Part shown: positions 22,047-32,858 of the stretch, one piece after another
Position numbering within the stretch: the stretch's first letter is position 1
Layout: each line of letters begins with the position of its first letter
Made by a program: the position numbers and the translations under genes
The notes under the pieces: model-generated
What the model saw: only the letters and a program-made list of their open reading frames with translations
Told to the model about the DNA's origin: nothing
The model's database searches: none
Assembly: GCF_016808335.1 (NCBI RefSeq)
Contig: NC_053150.1
Span: forward strand, 42,559,607-42,623,606
DNA: 64,000 nucleotides
Direction of reading: 5' to 3'
Source of the DNA: Panicum virgatum
Lineage: Eukaryota > Streptophyta > Magnoliopsida > Poales > Poaceae

Positions 22047-23581
22047 TGTTGACGGTCCTTAAATGCAAAATATTACCGTCAACATCTCAAGGAAAATACT
22101 ACTTTACTATCATATTTTGTTTAGTATGACTTGGTTCCACTTGTATTTTGTCTTTATGTGATTCCAGGAACTTAGGGTGAAAATTGGAGAAAAAGAGCAT
22201 AAAAGAATAAAGAATATCCCGTCTTGAAAATGCTCAAGTCTATAGAGAGGCTCGCAATTCAAAGTCAACAAAGGCCATCGTCAACATAGAAGGCCCCCAA
22301 ATTGCACCCAAGGCCCACCACGCGAAGGCGGCGGCCAGATGGCGGTGCCACTGGACCAGCCGGTCCAGTGGGCCCGGCCGGCCCACCACTGAGGCGGTTG
22401 AGGCCCGGCTTTGGCGTGGCGGTTGTATGTCAGTTCCCAATGTCGGTTTCATCTACTACCATATCTGGAGGCGCCTAAACCGACCTTGGAGGCCTATATA
22501 AGCAGAGGCAGATCCCCTGTCTCATTCATTCATTCATTGATCCAGACAGAAGCTAGCCAAACCCTCTCTAGTTCTAATTAGCCCTAGTTCTAGGATTAGA
22601 GGAGCTAAGTCTAGTTCATTAACTTGATCAAGTTGTTCTTCAAGATCATCATTGATCTTGGGTAATAACTTTGTATCCTTTTTGTCAGATCTTTATCAAT
22701 TATTCAGAGTTGTTATATGAAGTTTGTGCTATTTATAGTATTTATCTTCATATCTTGTGCTATCATGAGTTACATCTACTCTATGTTTAAATCAGCCATC
22801 TATGCTATTATAATGCTCTGGAGTGCTTTATGCTTGTTTCTAGTCTCGAACTTGACCATCCGCAGGGTGGGAGTCACCGATGGGATTAGAACAGTTTTCC
22901 GGTATGCAGGCATGGTGCCTGGATATAAGAATTCCTTCAGATATACACATGTTCTACTAGATATGGAAGAAAGACAACAAGTAGTGACAGACTTGTTTGT
23001 CCTTGCATTCTTTCCTGCTAGGATGTGGTATAGGATCTTGATGAATATTTGGATCATGAATATGAACTGGATATTTTCCCTTTTTAATATGGCTTTAAAC
23101 ACTGATTTAATCATATGATTGATTGACCTTTCCTAATTTTATAACTTCTAAGGACATTCTAGACTTGCTCCGATGACAATCCTTGTTCTAGTTTATTTTA
23201 TTTGAGGTTAACTATGGTTTCTGGTGTGATTATCATATATATATCCTTATCAATGTCTGATCATTATTTAAGTAACATTACCTATTTATTTCGTGACAAC
23301 TTATTTTACTTTGAGCAGTTGACTATGACCTATGAGTTGGATAATTAGAATATGTAGAAGAAAGTTTTATTAAACATTAGAGTTCCCATGGGATAAAATA
23401 AATAAACGATAACCTGGTTTACTCCTGGTTGAAATGCTACAATGGTATTTATATCTGTGCGCTTGCAGATTCCTTATTTAAAATTGGGTTTTGATATATT
23501 TACTAAAAGTGTATTCCTAATATTATTATTAAGGATAGATCCTATGTCTATACTTAGTAGTAATGTTAAGGAATGCCAACA
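22047..23581 (+). repeat. 3' LTR of family A copy 1
   Basis: 1535 bp, TGTTGACGG to GCCAACA, followed by the duplication CAAGT. It keeps the TATATAAG box (22495), both hairpins (one base changed in the palindrome), and the 133-codon frame. Confidence 0.93.
22717..23118 (+). CDS. 133-codon LTR frame, second copy
   Basis: Same start, length and stop as at 13141, with about ten amino-acid differences (for example K-V to M-V in the middle and H-G to H-V before the L-L-D-M-E motif). See the entry at 13141 for reasons to doubt function. Confidence 0.3.
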   Translation: MKFVLFIVFIFISCAIMSYIYSMFKSAIYAIIMLWSALCLFLVSNLTIRRVGVTDGIRTVFRYAGMVPGYKNSFRYTHVLLDMEERQQVVTDLFVLAFFPARMWYRILMNIWIMNMNWIFSLFNMALNTDLII

Positions 23582-23586
23582 CAAGT

Positions 23587-23946
23587 CTAAGTATTGAAAT
23601 CCTTGAAAGTAAACTTACACAAAAGTAAAGAGAAGGATAGAAGGCCGGTTTTTTTCTCGATGTATCGAGGAGTCGGCAACTCCCCCTAGTCCTTGTTGGA
23701 GCACCCGTGCAAGGGTCTAGCTCTCCCTTGATCCACACAAGGACCAAGTGCTCTCTATTGGATATCCATTCCCCACTCCAGGACGGCGGATTCCAATACC
23801 GTGAACACCTTCTTGGGGCCTCACACAATCTCCTTGTGAGCTCACCAAGATCAACACCACTAAGTAGTATAGGTGATGTCGAATCACCAAGAGTAACAAG
23901 CCAAAGATCTTCACTTGACCTAAGCTAGACCAAGAGGAAGGTGGAT
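23587..23946 (-). mobile_element. SIRE-like copia LTR, right piece
   Basis: It continues the LTR cut at 12465. The section ending in GTATCGAGGAGTCGGCAACT and the following text through GACCAAGAGGAAGGTGGAT match 45493-45855. It ends where an unrelated TGTAACACC sequence starts, so the rest of the LTR is missing. Confidence 0.85.
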
Positions 23947-24004
23947 TGTAACACCTCTGGTGTTTAACACTAATTAACCCTTGATTAAGTTAAGAAAGGA
24001 AGTT
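23947..24004. mobile_element. 58-bp start of a TGTAACACC-type LTR
   Basis: TGTAACACCTCTGGTG resembles the first bases of Del/Tekay-type LTRs. It is cut by the family-A copy-2 LTR at 24005; 53376-53552 may be its continuation, but I cannot prove this. Confidence 0.4.
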
Positions 24005-25614
24005 TGTTGACGGTCCTTAAATGCTAAATATTCCCGTCAACATCTTAAGGAAAATACTACTTTACTATCATATTTTGTTTAGTATGACTTGGTTCCACTT
24101 GTATTTTATCTTTGTATGACTTCAGGAACCTAGGTTGATAATTGGTGAAAAAGAGCATAAAAGAATAAGGAATATTCCGTCCTGGAAATGCTCAAGTCTA
24201 TAGAGAGGCTCGCAATTCAAGTCCAACAGAGGCTTTTGTCAACTAGAAGGCCCAAGAATCCAACTCATGGCCCACCATGCGAAGGCGGTGGCCGAGAGGC
24301 GGCACCACGGGACCGACCGGTCGAGTGGGCCAGGCCGGCCCACCACTGAGGCGGTTGAAGCCCCCCTTTAGCGAGGTGGTTGAAGCCCCCCTTTAGCGAG
24401 GTGGTTGAAGCCCCCCTTTAGCGAGGCGATTGTATGGCGGTTGCATATGTCGGTTCTACCTACTACCATATCTGGAGGCGCCCAAACCGACCTTTGAGGG
24501 CTATATAAGCAGAGGCAGACCCCCCCCCTCTCTGAATCATTATCAACTTAGACAACCCAGAAGCCAGCCAGAAACCTCTCTAGTTCTAATTAGCCCTAGT
24601 TCTAGGATTAGAGGAGCCAAGTCTAGTTCATCAACTTGATCAAGTTGTTCTTCAAGATCATCATTGATCTTGGGTAATAACTTTGTATCCTTTTTGTCGG
24701 TTCTTTATCAATTCTTTAGAGTTGTTATATGAAGTTTGTGCTATTTATAGTATTTATCTTCATATCTTATGCAATCATGAGTTATATCTATTCTATGTTT
24801 AGATCAGCCATTTATGCTATTATAATGCTCTGGTGTACTTTATGCTTGTTTCTAGTCTTGAACTTGACCATCCGTAGGGTGGGAGTCACCGGTGGGATTA
24901 GAACAGTTTTCCGGTATGCAGGCATGGTGCCTGGATATAAGAATTCCTTCAGATATATGCATTTTCTACCAGTTATGAGAGGAAGATAACAAGTTGTGAC
25001 AGACTTGATTGTCCTTGCATTCCTTCCTGTTAGAATTTGGTATAGGAGCTCTATGAATATTTGGGCCATGAAGATGGATTGGATATTTTTCCCTTTATAA
25101 TATGGCTTTAAACACTGATTTAATCATATGATTGATTTGACCTTTCCTAATTTGATAACTATTAAGGACATTCTAGACTTGCTCCGATGACAATCCCAGT
25201 TCTAGTTTATTTTATTTTATTGTGAGGTAACTTTGGTTTTGGTGTGATTATCATTTGATTATATATATCTCTATCATTGTCTGATTATTACTTGAGTAAC
25301 ATTATCTCCTTATTTTCGTGAGAACTTACCCCTATTTTGAGCAGTTGACTATGACCTATGAATTGGATAATTAGGATATGTGGAGGACAGTTTTACCATG
25401 GGACAAAATAAATAATGATAACCTGGTTTACTCCCGGTTCAAATGCTACAATGGTGTATCTGTGTGCTTGTGGATAAAATATTCTTTTTGGCGTCATCAT
25501 AATAAAATCTTAGCAAGTTATATCATTACTGTGATTGCTTCTTAATGTTGTTTCTAAGTCTTGTGCCTACGGCGCCCACAAGCAATTTAGAGATAATGTT
25601 AAGAAGTGCCAACA
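24005..25614 (+). repeat. 5' LTR of family A copy 2
   Basis: 1610 bp, TGTTGACGG to GCCAACA. The TATA box is at 24502-24509. It is longer than its partner partly because of a 25-bp triplication at 24352-24428. Its 133-codon frame is stopped early by TAA at 24987, where other copies have CAA. Confidence 0.92.
24352..24428 (+). repeat. 25-bp unit, three tandem copies, in U3
   Basis: The unit GGTTGAAGCCCCCCTTTAGC plus GAGGT occurs three times in a row. The partner LTR has it once (about 52184-52209), as do the other A LTRs, so the expansion happened in this LTR only. Confidence 0.93.
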
Positions 25615-25622
25615 AGTATTTA

Positions 25623-25640
25623 TGGCGCCGTTGCTGGGGA
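25623..25640 (+). other. Primer binding site, tRNA-Asp, family A copy 2
   Basis: TGGCGCCGTTGCTGGGGA matches the complement of the plant tRNA-Asp 3' end with one mismatch, 8 nt after the LTR. Confidence 0.92.
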
Positions 25641-25770
25641 GCTCATTTGAAATTTTAATATTACTAGATACATATACGAAATTATCCAAGGAGTGCGTCA
25701 ACTGCTCAATAATTGGCTAATGTTACTCTTTCTGTTTTTCTCCTATTTTTGGCGAATAGCAGGATAGTGT

Positions 25771-27092
25771 ATGACTGGTTTCCTTCTGCCGGAAGACTTC
25801 AATTCAAATCCTAAAAGGCTTTTAAGGAAAGCTCGTGCTTCAAAGGTCACACCACCTCTAGTTTTCAAGCCACCGGAAGAAGATCCAGCAACTCAAGCAC
25901 CCGTTCTAATGGCTGAGAAGTCTCTTCGTGAATATTCGGTTCCCTCCACTGTTGTCCTTGGACCCCAAGGAGATATTGGAAATATGGGATTTGAACTCAA
26001 GACCAGCCTTATTAATATGGTGTAGGCAAGTCCTTTCTGCGGACTGCCACATGAGGATGCCAACGCACACCTTCAGTGGTTTTTGAACCTTTGTACAATC
26101 ATTGTCATCAAGGACGTACCTCAGGATACTATTTGTCTTCGGCTGTTTCCTTTTTCTCTTCTGGGAAAGGCACAACAATGGTTCTACAAGGGAGGAGAAG
26201 CTGTTGACACATGGCAGAAATGGGCTGCGGCATTCCTCACCAAATTCTTCCCTCTGGGTAAGACTAACGCCCTTAGAGGTAAAATTTCCAGTTTTCAGCA
26301 CACAGCTTTGGAATCAATTCCAGAAGCTTGAGAGAGGCACCAAGAATATATTGCCACTTGTCCTCATCATGGGATGGACGAATGGCTTGTCCTCCAAGGC
26401 TTCTACATTGGGCTCTTGCCTTCGTCAAGAGGCCACCTTGATGCTGCTGCTGGAGGAGCCTTTCTCGATCTCACAATCACGACAGCTAATAGATTGACCG
26501 AGAAGATCATTTCCAACCAAGGATGGAATGATGAACGCGCTCAAACCTAGGGTCGAAGCAAGCGTCTGCACACCGTCAAGGAGACGGATATGTTGGCTGC
26601 CAAACTGGACGCTCTTATAAAGCGTATCGATGATCAAGAAAAGGCAAGAAGTCTACAAGCCGTGGGACATTCGGGAAATGATTGCCCCGAAACTCACGAA
26701 GACGTGGCTTTCATGAACAACAACAACAACTTCGGCGGGTATCGTCCTCAGCAACCCAATTGAAATCAACCACGACCCCAATTTCAGGGAGGTAACAATT
26801 TTAATTCCAATTTTAATCAGCCTCCTTTGAGAGACCTTGTCCTTGATCAAGGCAAGGCCACTGATGCTCTTTCTAAGAAACTAGCTTCTAATGATAAAAT
26901 TTGGAAATCATCAACTTTAAATTAGAAGGTTTTTCTTCTACCATGAAAAGTCAGTTGAGTCTTAATAAAACAATAGAAACTCAATTAGCTCAACTTGCTG
27001 CTGCTATTCATGTATAAGAATCTGGTAAAATACCAAGCCAACCTGAAAATTTTTGTGCAATTACTGTAAGATGGGGCAACCCATCGTACAAT
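25771..27092 (+). pseudogene. gag of family A copy 2, multiple stops and a deleted half zinc knuckle
   Basis: It is colinear with gag of copy 1 and has the same ATG context 8 nt after AG. Stops relative to copy 1 include TAG at 26023, TGA near 26329, TAG near 26547, TGA near 26764 and TAG near 26923; all but the first and last are plain one-base C-to-T or G-to-A changes. A 45-bp deletion at 26663/26664 removes the first two cysteines of the CCHC knuckle. It cannot make full-length Gag. Confidence 0.9.
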
Positions 27093-27853
27093 ATGCCACC
27101 AGCTAACTCTGTAGAAAATCCAAGGCACCGAAGGAGAAATTCATGGGAATATGCACCCGAAATTCCTGCCATAAATTGTAGAATTCTGAATATTCCGGTG
27201 AAAGGAGCCCTTTGTGATCTAGGGGCTAGCATCAACATCATGCCTACAACAATCTATCAGAAAATAGACTGGGTCTTACCACTAACCCCGACAGACATTC
27301 AAGTGCAATTGGCAGATTCAACCATCCGCCAACCTAAGGGGAAGTTGTACCATATACCAGTGTCGATCCGCAGTCAAGTTGTTTTCACGGATTTCATAAT
27401 ACTTACGTGGAAGGCAACTTTGAGATGCCGCTTATTCTTGGGCGACCATTCTTAAGGAGCGCCAAGGCCCACAATGATATATGGGCAGAAACCATCAAGT
27501 TCAACATCAATGCACATGGTATGTTATTCAGATTTCAACCACAGACAAAAAAAATCATGTGTAGTTGGGCAAGATCTTCCCCTCACAAAAAGGCAGAGAC
27601 GGCGTAGGGCCCAAAAGGCAAAAGAGTATATCTCACCGATATCAGAGGTTCCAAGGCGCCAAGATGACACATGGTCAGACAACTGGGGAACCCCAACCAT
27701 CAAGTGCTCGATTCTGAATTTCCAAATAAAAGAGGCATTATGTGATTTGGGGGCCGATGTCAACATTATGACCATGGATGTCTATACCAAGTTGGAATGG
27801 ATTCTGCCCCTAACTCCTATAGATGCACGATTCCAGATTGCAGATTTAACAAT
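27093..27853 (+). pseudogene. Tandem protease region of family A copy 2, first part
   Basis: The first protease domain (A-L-C-D-L-G-A-S near 27215) and the start of the second (A-L-C-D-L-G-A-D near 27740) are both recognisable, so the two-domain plan is shared with copy 1. A frame break near 27402 and an A-run indel near 27545 disrupt the first domain. Element D interrupts the second after the A-D-L-T-I motif. Confidence 0.87.
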
Positions 27854-29436
27854 TGTTGATGGTCGATTTTCCGTCAACATCTCGGGAATAAATGGAGAAC
27901 TTGTATAAGGTTCCATGCATATTTTACTTTAAGCTAACAATTTCCACAAGTTTTGGGTGATTCAGTGTTGCAGGGGCTAGATCGAAGAAAACCAGAGAAA
28001 ACCGGGCCAGGACCCGGCCGGTCGGCCCTATGCCCGGCCGGCCGGCCATCGACCTCAACTGACCCTGCCATGTCAACGATCCACGAGGCCAAAAACACAA
28101 CTCCAACACATCCTGGCCGAGAATTTGCAGTCGGTTCATCCAACGGACACCAAAAGGATCACCCACGGATTGGGAGGCCCACCAGTCGGCTCCAACTGCC
28201 ATCAACCATGCAACGGACGCAGTGACCGACCCCAGGGCAGCATCCAGGACGTCCAAGAAGAAAGGCGACGCATCGGATGGCCGAGGGCGTCCGGCTGGCT
28301 CTAGGCCCGGCCGGCCGGCCTGCCTCCTGCACGGCCCAAGCCCATCTTCGACAACCGGTTTGCTGAGGCGGTTACACTCCCCAACCGTTGTGCCGTTGCT
28401 ATAAAACGACACCCTCGGCTCACTCTCCAACACACACTTGAAGGAGCTCTTCTCTACATTTCCACTTTTCCATTTTCTAGAGTAGGATTAGAGTTTGGGA
28501 GCAGGGTTGAGTCGAGCTTAGCTCAGAGGTTCCGGAGTTCTCTCGGAGTTCTGGTAAAGCTCTTGTATCTTTTCCTTTATTTCGAATATTATCAATAAAG
28601 TATTATCTTCTTTATATCTTGAGTAAGCTTAAGTTCTTTCCCGCTTTATTTTATCCAAGTCCAAGTGACTTAGTAGCGGTGTTACTCTCCTCTAGATTAG
28701 TTTAGAGTTTATCTATTTTATCGGGATTCTTCCTTACGAGTTTTCTCACCCGAACTAGAGAGCTCAAGTTAGTTCTCTAGGTTGAGGGGGCTCGAGAGAA
28801 ATCCTAGTATCAAGTGCAGACGTGGTGTCTGACTTAGTTCTAGCTAAAAAGTGTGTTCCACCCCACGGTACCGTTGTGGTAGGCGGCAGGTGGTGACAGC
28901 CCTATCCGTCCCTTGTAGTCCACCACGTTCGGGTGTTTTCACAACAGTAGTGCAGGTTGCCGTTGGATCCCCCTCTCATCCCTTTCTGAGATCCTTCCCT
29001 TCCAGCCATCGAAGTAAGTTCTAGTCTCCCGATAACTAGGTAGTCCTCTAGGCTAAGGTTAGGGTGGCTTTCTCTAGAGTTTAGAAGTGTCATTAGGAAT
29101 CTTTTCTTCCCTTGTGCTCCCAAATTCTTACCTTTTCCTAGGTCCAGAGTCTCCTGTGTCGCTGGTCGTTCGCGACCTTCTAACGGCTCGTCTCCTAGAC
29201 TTGCCTGTATCGGTCATAGCTTGGCTTGACCATTATTTGGTTATCCCTTTACCTCTGCTAGAGATAGTGTGTGATATTACTATAGAGGCTTATCATTCAA
29301 CTCAATCAATATTCTTTACCCCTTTTGCTTCCCTGAGGAAAATTACGATACCCTGGAATACTCCATGGTGAAATGCTACAGCGGGTTATTCTGTGCGCTT
29401 GCAGAATATAATTCTAGAGCCTAAGAACCACCAACA
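27854..29436 (+). repeat. 5' LTR of element D
   Basis: 1583 bp. It begins TGTTGATGG-TCGATTTT-CCGTCAACA, an inverted repeat at the very tip, and ends ACCACCAACA. GGCCGGCC-rich segments lie at about 28014-28050 and 28303-28320. TATAAAA is at 28400-28406 and AATAAA at 28594-28599. A donor-like CTGGTAAAGC has GT at 28554. Confidence 0.93.
28400..28406 (+). promoter_or_regulatory. TATA box of element D LTR
   Basis: TATAAAA in GTTGCTATAAAACGAC, repeated in the 3' LTR at 36425 as TGCTATAAAAGGAC. It lies downstream of the GC-rich block and before the CACTTGAAGGAGCTC segment. Confidence 0.75.
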
Positions 29437-29444
29437 AGCATCTC

Positions 29445-29462
29445 TGGAGCCGTTGCCAGGGA
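29445..29462 (+). other. Primer binding site, tRNA-Asp, element D
   Basis: TGGAGCCGTTGCCAGGGA, 8 nt after the LTR end, fits the tRNA-Asp 3' end with two mismatches. Confidence 0.88.
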
Positions 29463-29578
29463 AGCAATTGGCTAAAGATATTATTGAATTATTTGGTAGA
29501 CTTTATAGTCTCATCGCCGCTAACTTTAGTGGGCTTACCATTGCTCTCTTTGTCCCTGTGATATTTGCAGAGCAGTGC

Positions 29579-30667
29579 ATGACCGGTTTCAACCTACCAT
29601 CAAACTTTGGTCCTAATCCAGAGCGTAACGGAAGGGTTGTGAGACGCAGAGTCGTCCCACCGCAGAGAATCCCCAGCCCCCGCAGTTCATCAGCTCCACC
29701 ACCACTACCACTCATCATGGCTGCTCCCGCCAAGACTCTTCGTCAGTACTCTGCTCCGTCCAGCAGCAGCTTCCTGGGGCTGAATGACAAGCAGCCGGCA
29801 GGAGAGTTCGAGCTGAAGATCGGACTGGTGAACATGGTTCAGGCCAGTCCATTCTGTGGGAAGGCATCAGAAGATGCCAATGCTGACTTGCAGAATTTTC
29901 TGGAAGTGAGTAGCACCATCAACCCGAAAGGTTCTACGATGGATGTCATTCGCCTCCACCTATTCCCTTTCTCACTGCTGGGGAAGGCGAAGGCGTGGTT
30001 CTACGCAAGCCGGGAGTCTTTCAACAACAGATTGGAGGCATGCTCCAGTGCATTCCTCACCAAGTACTTCCCAGTGGGCAAAACCAATGCCCTCCGAGGT
30101 AAAATCTCCAGCTTCCAGCAGCTCAACAAGGAGACAATCCCAGAAGCTTGGGACCGTCTGCAGGATTATATTGCAGCGTGTCCACACCACGGCATGGTGG
30201 AATGGCTGATTATTCAGAATTTCTTCCATGGCCTGAATGAAAGATCCCAGGAGCATGTAGATGCAGCAGCAGGAGGAGCATTCCTCTCGCTTGATGTAGC
30301 ACGAGCAAGGACACTCGTAGAAAAGATCGCCGCCAATCAGAGTTGGAAGGGCGAAAGGCAGACGCGCGCCAAGGGAGTCCACCAGATTAACTCCGTGGAT
30401 ATGCTCGCTGCCAAGATGGACCTTCTTATGAAGAGGCTGGAATCTCCAAACCAGGAGATGTCCCAAATTGTGGAAACTTGGATCACATGTGAGACATGTG
30501 GTGATTCCGGGCACTTGGGCAACACATGCCCGACGACTTCAGAGGACGTGAACTTCATTGGGAACAACCCCAATAATTCTGGATTCCGTCCACAGCACGG
30601 TTGGAACTCCAAGCCCAACCTCCCCTTCGGTCAAAAGCAAGGTACGAATTTTGGCAGCAATTTTTAG
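29579..30667 (+). CDS. gag: gag of element D (363 codons)
   Basis: I place the start at ATG 29579 because it aligns with family-A gag (M-T-G-F-N-L-P) and lies 8 nt after an ATTTGCAG acceptor-like site, although the frame is open further up. The retrotransposon gag core spans about residues 85-240 (L-F-P-F-S-L-L-G-K-A-K-A-W-F, F-L-T-K-Y-F-P-V-G-K-T-N-A-L-R, I-P-E-A-W-D-R-L). A CCHC knuckle C-E-T-C-G-D-S-G-H-L-G-N-T-C lies at 30488-30529. It would form the particle and bind RNA. The stop at 30665 falls where family A continues in frame, so the C-terminal part was probably cut off by a small deletion. Confidence 0.9.
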   Translation: MTGFNLPSNFGPNPERNGRVVRRRVVPPQRIPSPRSSSAPPPLPLIMAAPAKTLRQYSAPSSSSFLGLNDKQPAGEFELKIGLVNMVQASPFCGKASEDANADLQNFLEVSSTINPKGSTMDVIRLHLFPFSLLGKAKAWFYASRESFNNRLEACSSAFLTKYFPVGKTNALRGKISSFQQLNKETIPEAWDRLQDYIAACPHHGMVEWLIIQNFFHGLNERSQEHVDAAAGGAFLSLDVARARTLVEKIAANQSWKGERQTRAKGVHQINSVDMLAAKMDLLMKRLESPNQEMSQIVETWITCETCGDSGHLGNTCPTTSEDVNFIGNNPNNSGFRPQHGWNSKPNLPFGQKQGTNFGSNF

Positions 30668-30748
30668 CCTTCTCTAAAGGATATTTGGTACGGCCAAAAA
30701 CCGATCAATGGTAGCATTAGTAAGAAATTTCTTGCTAATGATAAACTT

Positions 30749-31087
30749 ATGGAAAACATGGACACACAAATAGAAGGCTTTAATTCTGCCCTTAAGAACC
30801 AGCTGAGCTTCAACAGAATGATTGAAAGTCAAGTAGCTCAGCTGGCTGCATCTTGTCCTAACCCCAATGTCAGGAAATTGCCCGGGCAACCGGAGGCTCC
30901 TGCCAAGGAGAATGTTAGCGCGGTGACTACGCGGGCTGGAAAGTCCACGCAGGATCCGCCTTATCCACAGGGTGCAGGTACTCGGTGGGAAACCGCTAGC
31001 ACTACTGAGACGGAAGACCAAGAGGAGGCAGCCGAACCAACTGAAGCTGCCCAGGAGGAGGCCGATGAAGTCCCAAGGGCTTCTTGA
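30749..31087 (+). pseudogene. gag C-terminal / gag-protease linker of element D
   Basis: The open frame matches the linker of family A at 16918-17085 (K-N-Q-L-S-F-N-R-M-I-E-S-Q-V-A-Q-L-A against K-S-Q-L-S-L-N-K-M-I-E-T-Q-L-A-Q-L-A) and ends in a Glu-rich acidic stretch. A TGA at 31085 and a frame change near 31125, in an A-run, separate it from the protease frame. It is therefore a broken piece of what was one gag-protease frame. Confidence 0.75.
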
Positions 31088-31099
31088 GACTACCATGAC

Positions 31100-31910
31100 A
31101 CGACCGCCTTACTATTCCCAGAACGGAAAAAGGAAGCCGGTGGCCGGCGAACAATTCGAAAGGTTCGTCGAGGTAATTAGGAAGCTATATGTCAACATAC
31201 CGCTTCTTGATGTGATGCAGGTACCGACATACGCCAAATATCTTAAGAATATTCTTGGCAATAAGAGGGCCTTGCCAACCACTGAGGTAGTACAGCTCAC
31301 GGAAGAGTGTAGCGCTGCTATACTCAACCCCCTCCCGGAAAAGAAGAAAGACCCAGGGTGTCCCACAATCGCTTGTTCGATTGGGGCACAGACCTTTCAG
31401 CGGGCGCTTTGCGACTTGGGAGCCAGCGCTAGCGTCATGCCCAAGGTGGTGTACGACAAACTTAACCACCATTCCCTTGTGCCCACTTCTATGTGTTTGC
31501 AGCTAGCGGATCAATCGATTCGCTATCCTTCGGGAATTGCGGAGGATATTCCGGTGAAAATCCGGAACTTCTTCGTTCCCGTCGACTTCGTCGTCCTTGA
31601 CATGGAGGTCGATGCCAAGACCCCTCTCATCCAAGGGAGGCCGTTCTTGAGTACCGCCAACACGAACATTGATGTCGGAGCCGGAGAAATTCAGCTCAAC
31701 ATCAACGGGTGCAAGGAGAAGTTCGCCTTCAAGCCGAAGGTAGAGCGCTGTGCACAAGTCAAAGCCATCGGTTTGAAAGACACCGAGAAGAAGCAAGGTA
31801 GTCCATCTACCCCGACCATCGAAGCTCTTGCCGCAGCAATCGAGGCATTAAAGCTGTGTGAAGGAATCAAGCCTACATCAACGCTAAGCGAAGAATCCAA
31901 CGTAAGATAG
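31100..31910 (+). CDS. Retropepsin-like protease of element D
   Basis: The frame is clearly protein-like from about 31100. It has a V-P-T-Y-A-K-Y-L-K-N-I-L segment upstream, then A-L-C-D-L-G-A-S with the aspartate at 31413, Q-L-A-D-Q-S-I-R-Y-P, V-P-V-D-F-V-V-L-D and L-I-Q-G-R-P-F-L-S-T. These are hallmarks of the single Athila-type protease. There is one domain only, unlike family A. The upstream border is uncertain because gag and protease are now in different frames. It would cleave the Gag precursor. It ends at TAG 31908. Confidence 0.85.
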
Positions 31911-32858
31911 CTCTGGAAGCCGATCAAAAGAAGGTTGAAAAGACTCCGCCGAGCAAGAAAGTCTAGCGGAAGAAAGCGTCGCCTTCAAGCGACGCTACAC
32001 TACCGAAAGGTACGGACAGTCCAGCTCAAGACAAGAAACCCGAGCCCTCGCCATAGGCACTGGTATGTATCTTTCATCCACATTTGCATCTTGCATATAG
32101 GATAGTTTAATTATTATATTTCCTTTCTATAAAATCATTGCAAGTTTTAATTCCCCCATCATTTTCCACAGCATTTTCCTTTTTCACTTAGTGTTATTTC
32201 CTCCATTCATTGTGCATCGAAAAAAAATTGGCTGAATTTCACGGCCGGCCGGCTCTGCCTATGGCCGGCCGGCCGGCTCTGCCTATGGCCGGCCGGCCCC
32301 ACCTGTCAGCCAACGGGCCCATGCCCAAGGCCAGGCAGTGCGCTAACATGCAGACGCAGCGACCGCACTGGAACGTGCGTGCACAGGGGATGTACAGGTC
32401 CGGGCGGCTCCACCTGCGGCCGGCCGCCCACCTCGCCGTGGCTATGAAAGCCAACGCCGGGCGCGTCTCCTCCTCGCACCAATCCTCCTATGAGTTGAAG
32501 TCGCTCTCTCTCTCTCTACTCATTTTCTCGCATCCTTAATCCCTTCTTTGCTTAATCAAAGTTGCTAAGTGATGTGAGTAAATAAGCTTAGAACTAATCT
32601 CTCCTTATACAAATAATTAGGAAATAATTAGTTGGTAGGCTGTCCACTTCTGCCTAATCACTAGTCCAAAAATATTTTCTATTTTCCCTTCTGCCTAATC
32701 ACTAGTCCAAAAATATTTTCTATTTTCCTAACAAGTTTGGCACGTGAACGAGAACGTTTGTGGAGGGTAACTCTCCACAAGAACGACTGACAATTTACTA
32801 ACCCGCTAACTTGACATATTCCTTCGGGTATTCTTGCGACTAACCTTTTGCAGGAACC
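31911..32858 (+). promoter_or_regulatory. Spacer of element D between protease and ORF1
   Basis: The protease-linker tail decays after 31910. A donor-like CACTGGTATGTATC lies at 32063. Two and a half copies of a GGCCGGCCGGCTCTGCCTAT unit follow at 32241-32297. A TATA-like TATGAAAG (32443-32450) sits where family A has TATAAAAG, and a CT repeat follows at about 32502-32516. A 41-bp tandem duplication is at about 32648-32729. An acceptor-like ACCTTTTGCAG ends at 32853, 5 nt before the ORF1 ATG. Confidence 0.6.

Larger units (their letters stand above)
12466..23581 (+). mobile_element. Family A element, complete copy 1 (11.1 kb, Athila-like, non-autonomous)
   Basis: The two LTRs (12466-14007 and 22047-23581) are flanked by the exact 5-bp duplication CAAGT (12461-12465 and 23582-23586). 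The uninterrupted target is seen at 45493 as CATGGCAAGTCTAAG. The order is LTR, tRNA-Asp primer site, gag, two protease domains, spacer with a TATA box, ORF1, long 3' untranslated region, polypurine tract, LTR. No reverse transcriptase, RNase H or integrase frame occurs and there is no room for one between protease and ORF1. Later insertions are a SIRE-like solo LTR (14573-16142) and a MITE (17884-18058). The tRNA-Asp primer and ORF1 type point to the Athila lineage (inference). Confidence 0.93.
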
